Origin: Nilaparvata lugens
Lineage: Eukaryota; Arthropoda; Insecta; Hemiptera; Delphacidae
NCBI RefSeq assembly: GCF_014356525.2
Contig: NC_052509.1
Coordinates: 28,538,390 to 28,602,389 of the forward strand
Direction: 5' to 3'
DNA: 64,000 nucleotides
Shown: piece after piece, positions 1-46,880 of the stretch
How positions within the stretch are numbered: the stretch's first letter is position 1
Layout: every line of letters begins with the position of its first letter
Made by a program: the position numbers and the translations under genes
The notes under the pieces: model-generated
Seen by the model: only the letters and a program-made list of their open reading frames with translations
Database searches by the model: none
What the model was told of the DNA's origin: nothing

Positions 1-2
1 TG

Positions 3-540
3 AAGCCAAGTCTTCTGTCTGGCTATTTTGAGGTCCCTGGATTTACCCTATTCAGGAACGATCGAACAGGTAAGGGTGGTGGAGGTGTTGCTGTGTACAT
101 TCGATCGCAGTTTCCGGCCAAAGTAGTTGCATCGTCGCCCCAATTATACTCATGTTCACCTGAATTTATGATGGTTGAGGTTACGGTTGGCTCAGAGAAC
201 TTTTTGGTTGTGGTTGTTCATTCTAGAAAACGACCTGGTTAATGTTATGCATAGTTATCAGCATGTAATCACTCTAGGGGACTTCAATGCAGACCAGATG
301 AAGGATACATTTGAAAGTAGAAAGGTGAGGTCCCTATTCGAGTCAATGAGTATGACAATTCTCGATAGTTCACCCACTTTTCATACTGAGACTTGCCACA
401 CGTTGCTTGATCTTGCGATTGTCAGTGATCCAGATTTTGTCTTATCAAATGGTCAAATGTCATTCAGTATGTCAGCTCATGATTTGATTTATATCATCTA
501 TAGTCTTGAACATAACATCATTTATATGAGAGTGAGATAA
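3..540 (+). pseudogene. LINE ORF2 fragment: EEP endonuclease, frameshifted
   Basis: This is a piece of the endonuclease/exonuclease/phosphatase (EEP) domain that nicks target DNA for a non-LTR retrotransposon. One frame (3-242) reads a glycine-rich GKGGGGVAVYIR block typical of the domain. The reading then shifts to the frame of 175-540, which has the LGDFNAD motif and the C-terminal SAHDLIY motif, equivalent to the catalytic S-D-H of this fold. Its start lies outside the window and no RT follows, because the 5' end of the next LINE begins right after it. The SAHD block closely resembles the one in the LINE at 2690-5563, so the two are related. The domain is clear and the element is dead. Confidence 0.75.
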
Positions 541-734
541 GAGTTATGAAAGCAGCTTGACGCGTCTCGTTTCGGCTCCTCAAAACTATTGTCGTTTCAG
601 TCGGTTTTTCTCATTGAATCAGCGTGATTCTTTCATATATAGTGTGTGAAAGTGTTATCAAGTTCATCACCGAATCTTGTTGCGATCCACCTCATATATC
701 TTGCGCAATTGAGAAATTTTAAAATCAAAGTAAC

Positions 735-1568
735 ATGTTTCCATCGCCAAAAGCTCTACGAAGCGGTTCTAAGGCGCAGGCTTCGATTGATAAGGCTGCT
801 GCAGGAGATAAGCGCCCAGCCGTGCCAGTAAATCAACGGTCGAATTCGGCCCCCTCTGCCTCTTCGTCCAAAGGTGGAAGCGATACGGTGATGGGGGGAG
901 GAGCGGCTCGAGAGAAATTCTCGGCATTCCTTTCCGATGACGAGTTCCTGAACAGGCTAGCGGATAAAGTTGCCGATAATCTATTCGATCGACTGGCAGA
1001 TACCATCTCCGCGCGCTTTATCCAAGCGTTTGAACCGCGACTGTCGGCGTTGGAGGCGAGAGTGGAGTCTCTTGCGGCTGAGGTTGTCGCCGTTCGCGAG
1101 GACGCGAGGGCCCGTCAGGTGCTGCTCGAAAACAGGATCGATGACCAGGAGCAGTACCAGCGGCGCAACAATGTGCGAATTTTTGGCGTGGAGGAGGTGA
1201 GGGGTGAGGACGTGACAGCCATCGTGACTGAAATATGCCGCGACAAGCTCAACGTTAATATAGACCCTGCACTGATTGACCGATGCCATCGCTCCGGCCG
1301 TGTTGTCGATCCAAGGCCCGGCGAGCCGCGACCTAGGCCGCGTCCGATACTGGTAAAGTTTATCAGTTATCAGACAAAACGTGCCGTTCTCTCCGTGCGG
1401 CGGCAGCTGAAGGGGTCCTCGATCACCATCCGTGAGGACCTCACTCGGAAGCGGAACAGCTTCTATCGCGAGGTGGCTGCTCGTGTGGGCCAAGCAAACG
1501 CCTGGACTGTTGATGGTACGGTAAAGTGGAGGGAGGGGGATAGAATTATGTTTCGGAGAAATTTCTGA
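735..1568 (+). CDS. LINE ORF1 protein, coiled coil plus RRM-like domain
   Basis: This 277-residue protein is predicted to coat LINE RNA in a ribonucleoprotein particle. Residues 1-60 are basic and Ser-rich. Residues 65-135 form a heptad-rich helix (LSALEARVESLAAEV), likely a trimerising coiled coil. Residues 138-240 fit the L1-ORF1-like RNA-binding fold, opening with YQRRNNVRIFGV and including CHRSGR and ILVKF. The C-terminal part (residues 225-277, with ITIREDLT and WREGDRIMFRR) matches the C-terminal domain of such proteins. The ATG at 735 is the first in a frame open to 1568. The ORF is GC-rich compared with its AT-rich surroundings. No zinc knuckle is seen. Confidence 0.8.
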   Translation: MFPSPKALRSGSKAQASIDKAAAGDKRPAVPVNQRSNSAPSASSSKGGSDTVMGGGAAREKFSAFLSDDEFLNRLADKVADNLFDRLADTISARFIQAFEPRLSALEARVESLAAEVVAVREDARARQVLLENRIDDQEQYQRRNNVRIFGVEEVRGEDVTAIVTEICRDKLNVNIDPALIDRCHRSGRVVDPRPGEPRPRPRPILVKFISYQTKRAVLSVRRQLKGSSITIREDLTRKRNSFYREVAARVGQANAWTVDGTVKWREGDRIMFRRNF

Positions 1569-2689
1569 TTAATTTAGTAGAAGCTGAACTATGAAATTGA
1601 ATTTAGAAATCGTAGTATCTATGTTTCTGTGAAAGACTTATCATTGGTTTATTATTATTTGATTCATTTTCCATTTTTCACTATTTTTTAAAAATATTTT
1701 ATCTATTACTTTTCTTTGTTCTCCTTATTAATTTTATATTTTTCTGAAATTTTAAATTATCGAGTAAAAATTTGTTCTGTCTTATATAAGACAGAACACA
1801 TTTACAAAGACAGAACACATTTACAAAGACAGAACACAGTTTATCAGATCAAAGTTGGGTTTGTTCGCCATAATGAAATACTTTGTTTGCCATAATACTG
1901 TACGATTTAATGATTGATAATTATTTTTCTAAAACACAAGAATAGGTAGATAGTAATCTGTCTACAATTTTCTTACAACTTAGATGATATACTCTTATAG
2001 CCTAAAATAATTACAGATTCTATCTGATTTATCTTTCATGTTGTTTATCTTCCCACTATTATTCATTACTTTTCTGCTCTCAATTATCAATATATTATTG
2101 GATCTCTCTCCTTTTCTCCTTCTCTCTCTCTTCTACTCTCTCTCACACTACATTTTCATATTTTTTCTGCTCCCAATCTATTCTATTTACCTGAGGATTG
2201 TCGTGATTGCTCTTATCTACTATCTGTAATAGTGGACTCGGTTCACACTATCTTTTATTCCGTATGACTCTCGCATTGATCGACATCCTACAGTCTTCTA
2301 GTTTACTGTGTATCTAACCTTGAACTGAAATACTTTTGATCTGTCATTCACAAAAACCGAATTAGAACCTCAATTTTATCTTTTAGGAGCCGAACAGCTC
2401 AAGCCTGTAGCTAGCGTTCCGACTCATTGCTTACTGCTGTACATTACTTTGTTTTTTATCTCTCCATTAATATAGCGTTATCTTATCGTTTCATAGCGCT
2501 CGACTTCTTCACTTTATTATTTTCTTCTTCTATCTCTTATGATTTCTATATTTCTTCTATCATTTCCTTCTTTGTGTGTGTGTGTCAGTATGAATGTGGT
2601 AAGTGTCTTTTTTGTAGCTTCTCATTGTTTCGCCGATTCACCCCCCTCTTCTGCCTTGCTGCTTCGTCGCAGCCACCTTGTCTATATAG
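1569..2689 (+). other. Inter-ORF spacer of the LINE
   Basis: The spacer is AT- and pyrimidine-rich with no supported coding capacity; the short open frames here are low-complexity shadows. It holds a 24-bp perfect palindrome (1774-1797, centred on TTATATAA) that runs into a 19-bp tandem repeat of unit ACAGAACACATTTACAAAG (1791-1839, about 2.5 copies). A polypyrimidine-rich stretch lies at 2090-2170. Confidence 0.7.
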
Positions 2690-5563
2690 CAGGATGACGG
2701 CGCGGCCGCGCTGAGTGTCGGCGATTCCCTCAAGCGGGCATTCTCTCCTTTCCCGGATCGACTTAAGATCGCTCATGTTAATGCGCAATCCCTTCTCTGT
2801 CATATAGATGAATTTAGGCACACTTTCGAGGGCAAAGATTGTGACATCATTCTTGTATCCGAGACTTGGCTAAAACCGACAATCCCTAATCGACTTGTTG
2901 CACTCGAGGATTATGTGCTCATTCGGAATGACCGGCTACACAAGAATGGGGGAGGGGTTGCCGCGTTTGTCAAGCGTTCTCTGCTGCCTGTTCATAAGTT
3001 TTCCTCTGATACCTCCCGTGCAGCTAGACCTGAATACATGTTTATTGAGGTTAAGTGTAACGGAGTTAAAATGTTAATAGCAGTTTGCTACAGGCCGCCT
3101 CATATTGGGTATATGTCAGAATTTGAGGAAGCACTACTTGAGCTGATGGTGCCCTATGAACATGTGGCTATCATGGGTGACTTCAATACTGACTTACTTG
3201 GACCTGATACTCATGACAAAATACAACTGACCACTATGTTTTTTGCGAATGGTATGACCTTGCTGCCTCTCCAAGCTACGCACCATACATCCACTTCGGA
3301 CACATTGCTTGATCTTATTGCAGTTGCCGATGTGAGAGCAGCTGTGTGCCATGGGCAGTTCCCCTTTCCAGGCCTCTCTGCACATGATATGATATTCCTA
3401 GTTTATAATATTAAGAGGCCTAAACCTAAACCAAAAATAATCACTTATAGAGATTATAAGAATATAAACTACCACAATTTGTTCAATGATGCAATTAACC
3501 TTGACTGGTTACAGATATTCCAAACTAACAATGTTAATGTTATGTTGGACATTCTTAACCACAATATAGTTTCTCTTTTTGAAAAACATGTTCCTTTAAA
3601 AAATCGCAGAGTAACCAGAGATCCTGCTCCATGGCTCACAGATGAGATACGCCAGCTAATGAGGGATCGAGATTATTGGTGCAAAATTGCAAGAGCTTCA
3701 AAAAGCCCCAATGATTTCAATCATTATAAGCGTTTGAGGAACTCTTGCAAGCAAACAATTAGAAATGCGAAAGCTACATTCTATCGTAACTTGATCTCCT
3801 CAAAGCGATCATCAACTTCATCTCTTTGGCGTGCTCTGAGGGAGATTGGGGCTGGCAAGGAGAGGCAGGTACCGACTGTAGCTCACTCGCTGGATGATCT
3901 CAATGACTTCTTCACTGACATCCCTGTGGGTTTGGACCAAGCTCGTGCTCACTTTGACTCTCTGCCTGATTTTCATCCCAATGAGGACTTCTACTTCTCC
4001 AATGTCACGGAGCAAGAGGTCTTCTTGGCTGTTCATCGAGTGAAGAGTAATGCTGTTGGTGCAGACGGTATCCCGATTAAGTTCATCAAAATTATCCTTC
4101 CTTTTATCCTCCCATTTCTCACCCATTTGATCAATACCTCACTTTTAACGTCTGTTTTTCCTAATGACTGGAAGCTATCTATAGTGATTCCCTTGAACAA
4201 GATCCCTAACCCTCTCTCTCCATCCGATTACAGGCCTATAAGCTTATTGTCCGTTTTGTCCAAGGTTCTGGAAATTATCGTTCACTCCCAATTAAGCTCA
4301 TTTATCCATGGTTCTGGATTGATTGGTGACTTTCAATCGGGGTTCCGTAGTGGTCATAGCACCACCTCTGCACTCCTGAGAGTCACTGATGACATCCGTA
4401 GGGCTATGGATGGTAGAGAGCTAACAGTTCTAGTCCTAATAGATTTTAGTAAGGCATTCGATAGCATTTTCCATCCCACTTTACTCTATAAACTCAGAAA
4501 CTTAGGTTTTTCCAACTCCACTGTGGCATGGGTGAGGTCCTATCTTCAGGGTCGGTGTCAGTGTGTGAGAGTCGGGGATGCCTCTTCACGGTGGCGTGAA
4601 GTGAACAGAGGAGTTCCTCAGGGTTCGGTATTGGGTCCTCTGCTGTTCAGCATCTACATAAATGACGTGACAAGCACTCTACTCACGACCAGACATCACC
4701 TGTATGCCGACGACTTGCAAGTATACCGGCACTGCAAGAAAAATGACTTCGACGTCACAGTTGATGAGGTCAATGCTGACTTGACTCGTTTGGTACGATG
4801 GACTGAGAATAATGGACTGAAAATTAACGAAACTAAATCAAAATCAATAGTCATAGGTTATTCAAGACTTTTAAACACAATTGACATAACTAACGGACCA
4901 TTTATAAAATTGAATAACATACAATTGCAATACAGTTCTGACGTGAAAAATCTAGGACTTTCAATGACTCTTGACTGGACCAGCCACGTGACTCAGACTT
5001 GTAACAGGGTCATTGGGGGGATTATGACATTGAAACGGATCTCTAACTTCATTCCCTTTTCAACGAAGGTTATGTTGGTCAAGACTCTGATCTTCCCGAT
5101 CTTCAACTACTGTGACATTGTAACTCTTGACATGACAGTTCAACTTCTGCAGAGGATGCAGCGTGCACATAATTACTGTGTTCGCTTTATCTTTAACCTG
5201 AGACGTGACGACCATGTAACTGAATACTTTAACAGACTTGAACTTATGAAGCTGCGTGAGAGTAGATCACATCATGCTTTGTGCTTCCTCTATAAGATAT
5301 TGAAAACTAAAACCCCTAAGTATCTGGCAGTAGAGTACCGTTACTTGGGTGACTTTGGTCGTGGAGGAACGCGGCATGGATCCCATCTGCTGGCTGTCCC
5401 AACACATAGGACTGTTATGTACAACAAGTCGTTCCTTGTGACAGCCTGTAGTTTGTGGAATTCTCTGCCTGCTGAGCTAAGGCTTGTTGAGGGACATCGT
5501 CGGTTCGGTGCGGCTGTCTTGCGGTGGATCAGAGGTGGTGGACTCGGCTGGAATGTTCACTAA
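2690..5563 (+). CDS. LINE ORF2 protein: EEP endonuclease and reverse transcriptase
   Basis: The protein would nick target DNA and prime reverse transcription of the LINE RNA. The frame is open from 2690, just after an in-frame TAG, to 5563. The EEP domain starts within about 30 codons (IAHVNAQSL, SETWLKP) and continues with NGGGVAAFV, the IMGDFNTD metal-binding motif and SAHDMIF. The RT domain follows, with DYRPISLLSVLSKV, GFRSGHSTTSALL, DFSKAFDSI, GVPQGSVLGPLLF and the catalytic LYADDLQVY. A thumb/connection region ends near 5560. No RNase H or zinc knuckle is visible. No in-frame ATG precedes the EEP core; the first internal Met codons fall inside the domain. Initiation must therefore be non-AUG or by reinitiation, or the start codon has been lost. 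Confidence 0.85.
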   Translation, partial: QDDGAAALSVGDSLKRAFSPFPDRLKIAHVNAQSLLCHIDEFRHTFEGKDCDIILVSETWLKPTIPNRLVALEDYVLIRNDRLHKNGGGVAAFVKRSLLPVHKFSSDTSRAARPEYMFIEVKCNGVKMLIAVCYRPPHIGYMSEFEEALLELMVPYEHVAIMGDFNTDLLGPDTHDKIQLTTMFFANGMTLLPLQATHHTSTSDTLLDLIAVADVRAAVCHGQFPFPGLSAHDMIFLVYNIKRPKPKPKIITYRDYKNINYHNLFNDAINLDWLQIFQTNNVNVMLDILNHNIVSLFEKHVPLKNRRVTRDPAPWLTDEIRQLMRDRDYWCKIARASKSPNDFNHYKRLRNSCKQTIRNAKATFYRNLISSKRSSTSSLWRALREIGAGKERQVPTVAHSLDDLNDFFTDIPVGLDQARAHFDSLPDFHPNEDFYFSNVTEQEVFLAVHRVKSNAVGADGIPIKFIKIILPFILPFLTHLINTSLLTSVFPNDWKLSIVIPLNKIPNPLSPSDYRPISLLSVLSKVLEIIVHSQLSSFIHGSGLIGDFQSGFRSGHSTTSALLRVTDDIRRAMDGRELTVLVLIDFSKAFDSIFHPTLLYKLRNLGFSNSTVAWVRSYLQGRCQCVRVGDASSRWREVNRGVPQGSVLGPLLFSIYINDVTSTLLTTRHHLYADDLQVYRHCKKNDFDVTVDEVNADLTRLVRWTENNGLKINETKSKSIVIGYSRLLNTIDITNGPFIKLNNIQLQYSSDVKNLGLSMTLDWTSHVTQTCNRVIGGIMTLKRISNFIPFSTKVMLVKTLIFPIFNYCDIVTLDMTVQLLQRMQRAHNYCVRFIFNLRRDDHVTEYFNRLELMKLRESRSHHALCFLYKILKTKTPKYLAVEYRYLGDFGRGGTRHGSHLLAVPTHRTVMYNKSFLVTACSLWNSLPAELRLVEGHRRFGAAVLRWIRGGGLGWNVH

Positions 5564-5571
5564 ATCTTAAC

Positions 5572-5597
5572 GTGTGTGTTTGTGTGTGTGTGTGTGG

Positions 5598-5628
<31 letters not shown>

Positions 5629-5642
5629 TGTGTGTGTGTGTG
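5572..5642. repeat. (GT)n microsatellite
   Basis: An almost pure GT/GTGGT dinucleotide tract directly after the ORF2 stop, within the LINE 3' UTR. Confidence 0.95.
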
Positions 5643-5985
5643 TCCTTTCTTCCTTCTTTAATTTATTCCTCTCTTTCTTCTTTTTTCTTCTATCGAAATG
5701 ATCTATGGATTTTGAACAGACGTTTCTTCCGTTTTCACTTTTCAGTTTTCTCTTTTTCTCATTGTATTATTTTCACTGATTCAAATTAGAAAGAAATTTT
5801 GTTTTTTTTTCTTTCTTTCATTCGCTATTTGAAAATTTTATTATTTTGTAAATTGTTTTATTTTATCTTATAATCTTTGTTGTATAGTGTTTTAGTTTTA
5901 CTTAGAATTGTATTGGAGGGTTAAGTGTAAGAGAGGGCCGGCTGCGCCCTAACTTCGCCCTCCTAGGTTTTTAATAAAGGCAGCT

Positions 5986-6012
5986 AATCAATCAATCAAT
6001 CAATCAATCAAT
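5986..6012 (+). repeat. (AATC)n LINE 3' tail
   Basis: Uninterrupted AATC units follow the AATAAA at 5973. This is the terminal microsatellite made at LINE integration and marks the 3' end of the element. Confidence 0.8.
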
Positions 6013-6019
6013 TTATATA

Positions 6020-6608
6020 GAATAGATGGTTTTTATTATCATTTTCTGGACAATATAGTGGTAACAGAAGAGTGTCTTGATCACCTTCCCTAACCATCAA
6101 GCCATAAATTAACAAAGATTGTGCAATTGCAAAATAAAACATTCCTAAATTTAATAAATCAAGTATCGACCTCAACTTTAAATAATTGTACGAGATAAAC
6201 CTTAATCTATCGCACAGGTATTCGATATGTCTTCTCCACTCGAATCCCTCCTCGATTATCAAGCCCAAATATTTTATATGACTAGTCGTTACAATCTCAG
6301 TACAGCTACAGAAAGCATCATCAAATAAATTACAATCTATATGCAATTCAAGTGTACAATTTGTATTATCATGTCCATAGATATTTTTGAAAGAGCAATA
6401 TATTTTGTTCTTTTAAATTTAAGCTTAGGGAGTTAACGTCTAACCATCCCTTCAGAGTGAAGATGCCTCTAAAGGTGGCTCCATAGACTTTCTGCCTAGT
6501 GCTTTCTCCAAACAACAGCTCAGTGTCGTCAGAAAATGAAAACACCAAACCTCCTAAGTCTAAACTAAGTATCTCATTTACATACAGAAGGAATAAAATT
6601 GGTGATAC
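6020..6608 (-). pseudogene. LINE reverse-transcriptase fragment
   Basis: Read on the - strand from 6608, the frame gives SPILFLLYVNEIL followed by FSDDTELLF, the RT catalytic box with the usual YADD replaced by FSDD. It then gives the thumb motif IKYLGLIIEEGFEW and an LLIYGL block near 6090. A stop near 6380 breaks the frame. The 3' end abuts the AATC tail of the + strand LINE. The thumb resembles the - strand fragment at 57381-58545, suggesting one family. Both ends are truncated. Confidence 0.75.
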
Positions 6609-6678
6609 TGTAACTTGAATTACTTAATAAGTTTATACTCTCAAAATTGTTTATACCATTGTCTATAGGTTCAATTAA

Positions 6679-42772
<36,094 letters not shown>

Positions 42773-42799
42773 GTGATTTTCTTTAACACTGATAATTAG

Positions 42800-43467
42800 A
42801 TAGATAGATATATTTCTCGATCCATGAAACATCTATAAGATCACGTCAAAATATTAGAACACATACATAATAGAGTACAAGTCAAATTATTATGGCTATA
42901 TGGTTTCAATGGTCTATGCTGGATTCAGGTAGCTGAAAAAACTCTTCAAGATGTTAAAAAGGGTTTGAGCAGAGCCACGTATGTAGAGTTTTTTTAACTC
43001 TATGATTCCCATGTCTCTAAACTTGAGGGGCAATTTATTAAATAAACGTCTACCCATTATCAGATGACTGGACCTTACCCTCTCCAGACGTTCCCATGAA
43101 CGTTTGATCTACATTGGAGCGTTTCCCTACACCTATGAGTGTGAACAAGGCTACTGAATATATAGAGATTCACTACCGTAAGAATGCCAAGCTCAACAAA
43201 AAGTGGCTTACAGTGGGCTATTTTATCAGCTCTACTCATTATTCAGATTCCTCTCTTCTGCATTATTAATACCTCTCCAATTCTGGTCGCATTACCCCAG
43301 AACACGAGACCATACCCTAGAACCGACTGGAGCAGAGCAAAATATGAAGATTTTACATATTCAAAAGGCACACATGAAACCTAACGCAATAAGAGGAAGT
43401 TCACTCGAAACAACCTATCCAAAACCGTATCAATATGAGGAGTCCACGACAGATTGCTATCCACCGT
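42800..43467 (-). pseudogene. LINE RT 3' part (split LINE, left piece)
   Basis: - strand reading: VDSNLSWTPHIDTVLDRLF, VKSSYFALLQSVLGYGLVFW, GEVLIMQKRG, ADKIAHCKPLFVELGILTVV, with two stops, then degenerate sequence. It begins exactly where the fragment at 55629 stops (LGLTVD), with a shared 9-bp duplication, so the two are halves of one LINE. Confidence 0.82.
43459..43467. repeat. 9-bp duplication ATCCACCGT, left
   Basis: Identical to 55620-55628. Collapsing the two copies restores the LINE frame across the junction. Confidence 0.85.
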
Positions 43468-43689
43468 GGGTCGCTAGAATTGGCTAACTCGGAACTCGCT
43501 GACTCAATGTTAAATCTGCCGTATGAAACTTAACTGCGCTGATCGGAATTGACTAACTGTGGAAGTGGCTGTTTCTGCATCGACCGGAATTCGTTGACTG
43601 AGAATTCACTGACTCTCGCTCTTTTCAACAGCAGTCGACAGAAATGGCTAAACTGGCTAACTGAGAATCCACTGATTACTACGTCATCG

Positions 43690-44617
43690 TCTGCTTCGTC
43701 TGCTACTTATTCCCTTGCACTCGGTCCTGTTCACTCTTTCACACTGGGACGGATAACAGATTGCGGCACACTAAGCACGTATATTTTTTGGTAGCTTATT
43801 TCGGTATATAAATGATTGGATCTTATGTAAAATTTTCTGATAAATCCAATAAAACTAGTAAGAGGTTAGTAACTTTGATTGTTATTGAAATAACAGGCAT
43901 GATATTATGCCGAAAACCATTATTTTCACCCGTTAAGAGTTGTTCAACTTGATTATTTGATTGTTGAACCAAGTATTTGAATTGGATGAAACTTAAATAA
44001 TGAATATAACATTTTCAATCACACAATACTAGTTTGAAATGCTGCCATACTCCATACCTCAGGAATCAGGTTTGAAAGGAGGCAAAAAAGAAAAAATACT
44101 ATCAATTTTGAAGAATCAGTGTTTTGATTAAGCCTCGTTTATACTATTTAACTGTTATAAAACAATTTTATATCACAAAAGTTACAAAAAATTATATAAC
44201 TTTGTTATAAAATAAAAAATATACATTCTCAACCAAATAAATATAATGTCATATAACATTACTGACTCAGAGTCTCAGTCAAGATGGATTATGGACTCAA
44301 TGTAGTCTCTCATAAGAGTATCTAGTATACCCATATCCGTTTACAGTAGAATTTTTAGTATGGCATAATTTTCCGAAAATGAATTGCTACAAGAATAGTA
44401 GAACTTTCCACTATGCATTTATGCAATCCAACACCTGAAAAGTGAATGTAGCCTATGCAATCATAAGGGGAAATTTGTTTGAAAATGATCTGTATATAAC
44501 AGAGTTTTCAGCATTCAAAAATACAAACTAATCTAGTGAAGGTCGATTCCCTGCCTACTCCCCTCCACAAAAAAAAAACTCGTTACATCATAAAACACCA
44601 GACGATGCAAACTATAA
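43690..44617. other. Interior of the 12-kb element, no gene
   Basis: AT-rich sequence. A weakly palindromic TTATAAAA-rich patch at 44130-44300 could be a small MITE; nothing else was recognised. Confidence 0.4.
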
Positions 44618-45698
44618 CACATATGATTGTGTTCATGGGAGGTTGCGGTGCATGTACGGCTTCGGCGAAGTGAGCAGTAACCAGAAACCACGTGACTGGT
44701 GCACCATTACTTGCTCCCACCGAACGAAAATCGAATTCTGGTTTACCGTTTTTGGCGCGTACTTTTGAAATTAATCGTTTACAGATTGGTGTTGACAAAA
44801 TAATAAAGGTGTTATCAATATGAACATTTCAGCTATTATTTATTATCATTGAATCAATAATAGTTATTAATTTATAATTTGAAAAAATATATATTTTTAA
44901 ATTTATTATACAAGCTTGTCCAAGCCAATATTATCTTTTATGTAGGCCTAGGTTGCAACAGACCTATGTTATCTTATCACAACAGAACTGGAGTATTGAT
45001 TAGTTCTTATAGAAGCACTAAGCTAATCATGTTTTCCTTGAAAAGTTTTTTTAAATAATTAATGATTGCTCGTGCTGTCATCAATGAAAATTTGACTACT
45101 TTTTCTATGCAATTAGTGTTAATGAATAAAACGTTTTATGGAATATTAGCAAAATGTTAATAATTGAAGTTTCTTGATTTATGTCTACTATCCAGACATT
45201 TATCTGGAAAGATCCTAGCCTAGGAATAAATCAACAAAATATAGTATTCTGACTAATATATAACATAAACTCATCTTAGTTTAGTAGAATAGTCGATAAA
45301 GCTAAAAAATAATAAACTTTCCAGCCAATTAATAATGAATGAATTTTTCGCTCTTCGACTATCCTGTAATTAATTCCATCAATGGAATAAAATACTTTGT
45401 ACGCCTCATCCTTTTTTAGTCTATAGATTCTGGATGTGAAGACATAACCTAACAAAACAGCAGACAACCAACGTTTTAACTCTCGACCAATAAGAAGCGT
45501 TGATCCCGGTACCGGTTTTGTGGAACATACTTTTCGAGCGGTGCAAGTGAGCATGCAAGTGAGCATGCACCACTCCACTCTGTTCCAAGATGGCGACCGG
45601 TACCTGAACTGTCAAAAGCTCCCACAGAACGCGTTTTCGTGTCCTTGGTCGAAATCGTATATGTACCGCAACGTCCCATGAACACAATCATTTGTGTA
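44618..45698. mobile_element. 1.08-kb element with ~40-bp TIRs
   Basis: ATGATTGTGTTCATGGGAGG and TTGCGGTGCATGTAC (44618-44660) recur inverted at 45659-45698 with three or four mismatches. A tandem GCAAGTGAGCAT duplication lies at 45543-45566 and an AAGATGGCGACCGG block near 45590. No transposase is recognised. Confidence 0.75.
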
Positions 45699-45699
45699 A

Positions 45700-46880
45700 T
45701 TCAATACTAGTCCAGTCAACGAAAGATTATAGAAGGAAACGTTTGGAACACAATTTTTGACCCCACAACACTTTTAAGGATAGTAAGTAGGTAAACATTA
45801 CAAAAGTCCTCACTCCTACCCCCTGTGTTAAGTGGGTGGGGGTTATTTGAAAGTTCCATATTCTGGTTTTTTGCATATATCTTGAACAAATTCGTCTTTC
45901 GGAAATTTTTGTCGAATACAAAATTAAAGCTTACGAATTAGCCTACAAGTTTCATCCTTAACATTTTTCCATAAATCTCATAGTTTTCTAGATATGAGCT
46001 CTTGAAGGAGTCACATTTTTAAGGAAACCATTCAATCATGAGCCTATAGAGCACCTTATTCTCTTCAATCTCATGAATCTTTTCATTATTTTACGCATCT
46101 CCCCACGATTTTTGCAGCCATTATAGTGTTGAGTGTAAAAACTTCAGTTCAACAACAATAGATCAATTGACAGGGAAATCTGGAGGGAATGTTTGGAACA
46201 CAATTTTTGACTTCGCAGCTTCGTTTTGTCTTCTTAGAAGGTGAATATATCAAAATTCCTCATCCCTACCCCTTGTGCTTAAGGGATGAGGGTGGTTTGA
46301 AAGTTTGGTTCTTTCATTCCTGGCTTACACGCATGTATCTTGAGAATAATGCATTTCAGCGACATGATTAACTGATCAAAATTTAAGCTAGATTAATTTC
46401 CTACAAGTTTTGTACAGTGGAGTTTTGTGATATCTCCTTTAATTTTTTAGATATTCTCTTTTAAAAGTGTGAAATCCTTGAAAATACAGTTTTTCTTGCA
46501 ACTTTTTGCACTTTCAGGGCTTATGACTCAACAAAAATGCATTGAGAAAATAAGTACTGAACGTTGGGTTGTAAAGGATTCAATTCTCTTCAATTTGATG
46601 TATTATTTCAACATTCTCAATACAGCAATAATTGATCATTTATCAATGTAATTTGAACACAATATCTGGAACACAATTTTTGATTCTGCAGATACATTAA
46701 GACTAGTTAGGAGCTGAACATATTGAAAATCCTCATCCCTAAACCATGTGCTAAAGTTGAAGTACCGACAAGTTGACACTTGTTGCTGTATTGACAATTT
46801 GACACTCAACACTGAAGCTGCTATAAAACAATTGATGGAAATCATAAAATGGTTAAATAATCCATCAAATTAAAGAGAAT
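45700..46880 (+). repeat. Diverged ~460-bp repeat, three units
   Basis: The anchor GGAACACAATTTTTGA occurs at about 45746, 46195 and 46668, each followed 60-80 bp later by a CTCA(T/C)CCCTACCCC block. Related copies lie at 53020-53800 (one each way) and 56824-56900 (inverted). No coding content. Confidence 0.7.

Larger units (their letters stand above)
541..6012 (+). mobile_element. Nearly full-length two-ORF LINE (CR1/Jockey-like)
   Basis: The order is a 5' leader (541-734), ORF1 (735-1568), a 1.1-kb AT-rich spacer, ORF2 with EEP and RT (2690-5563), a 3' UTR with a (GT)n block, a polyadenylation-type AATAAA at 5973 and an (AATC)n tail ending near 6012. Short tetranucleotide tails are usual for CR1/Jockey-group elements. 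Both ORFs are open over their main domains, so this is the best preserved LINE in the window. The exact 5' border is not defined; it lies between the SAHD end of the previous fragment and 735. No target-site duplication was recognised. Confidence 0.8.

Noticed and set aside
981..1493. 170-codon frame on the - strand
   Set aside because: Antisense shadow of the GC-rich LINE ORF1.
2038..2229. Hydrophobic frame resembling a membrane peptide
   Set aside because: Pyrimidine-rich spacer; Leu/Phe/Ile content follows from base composition.
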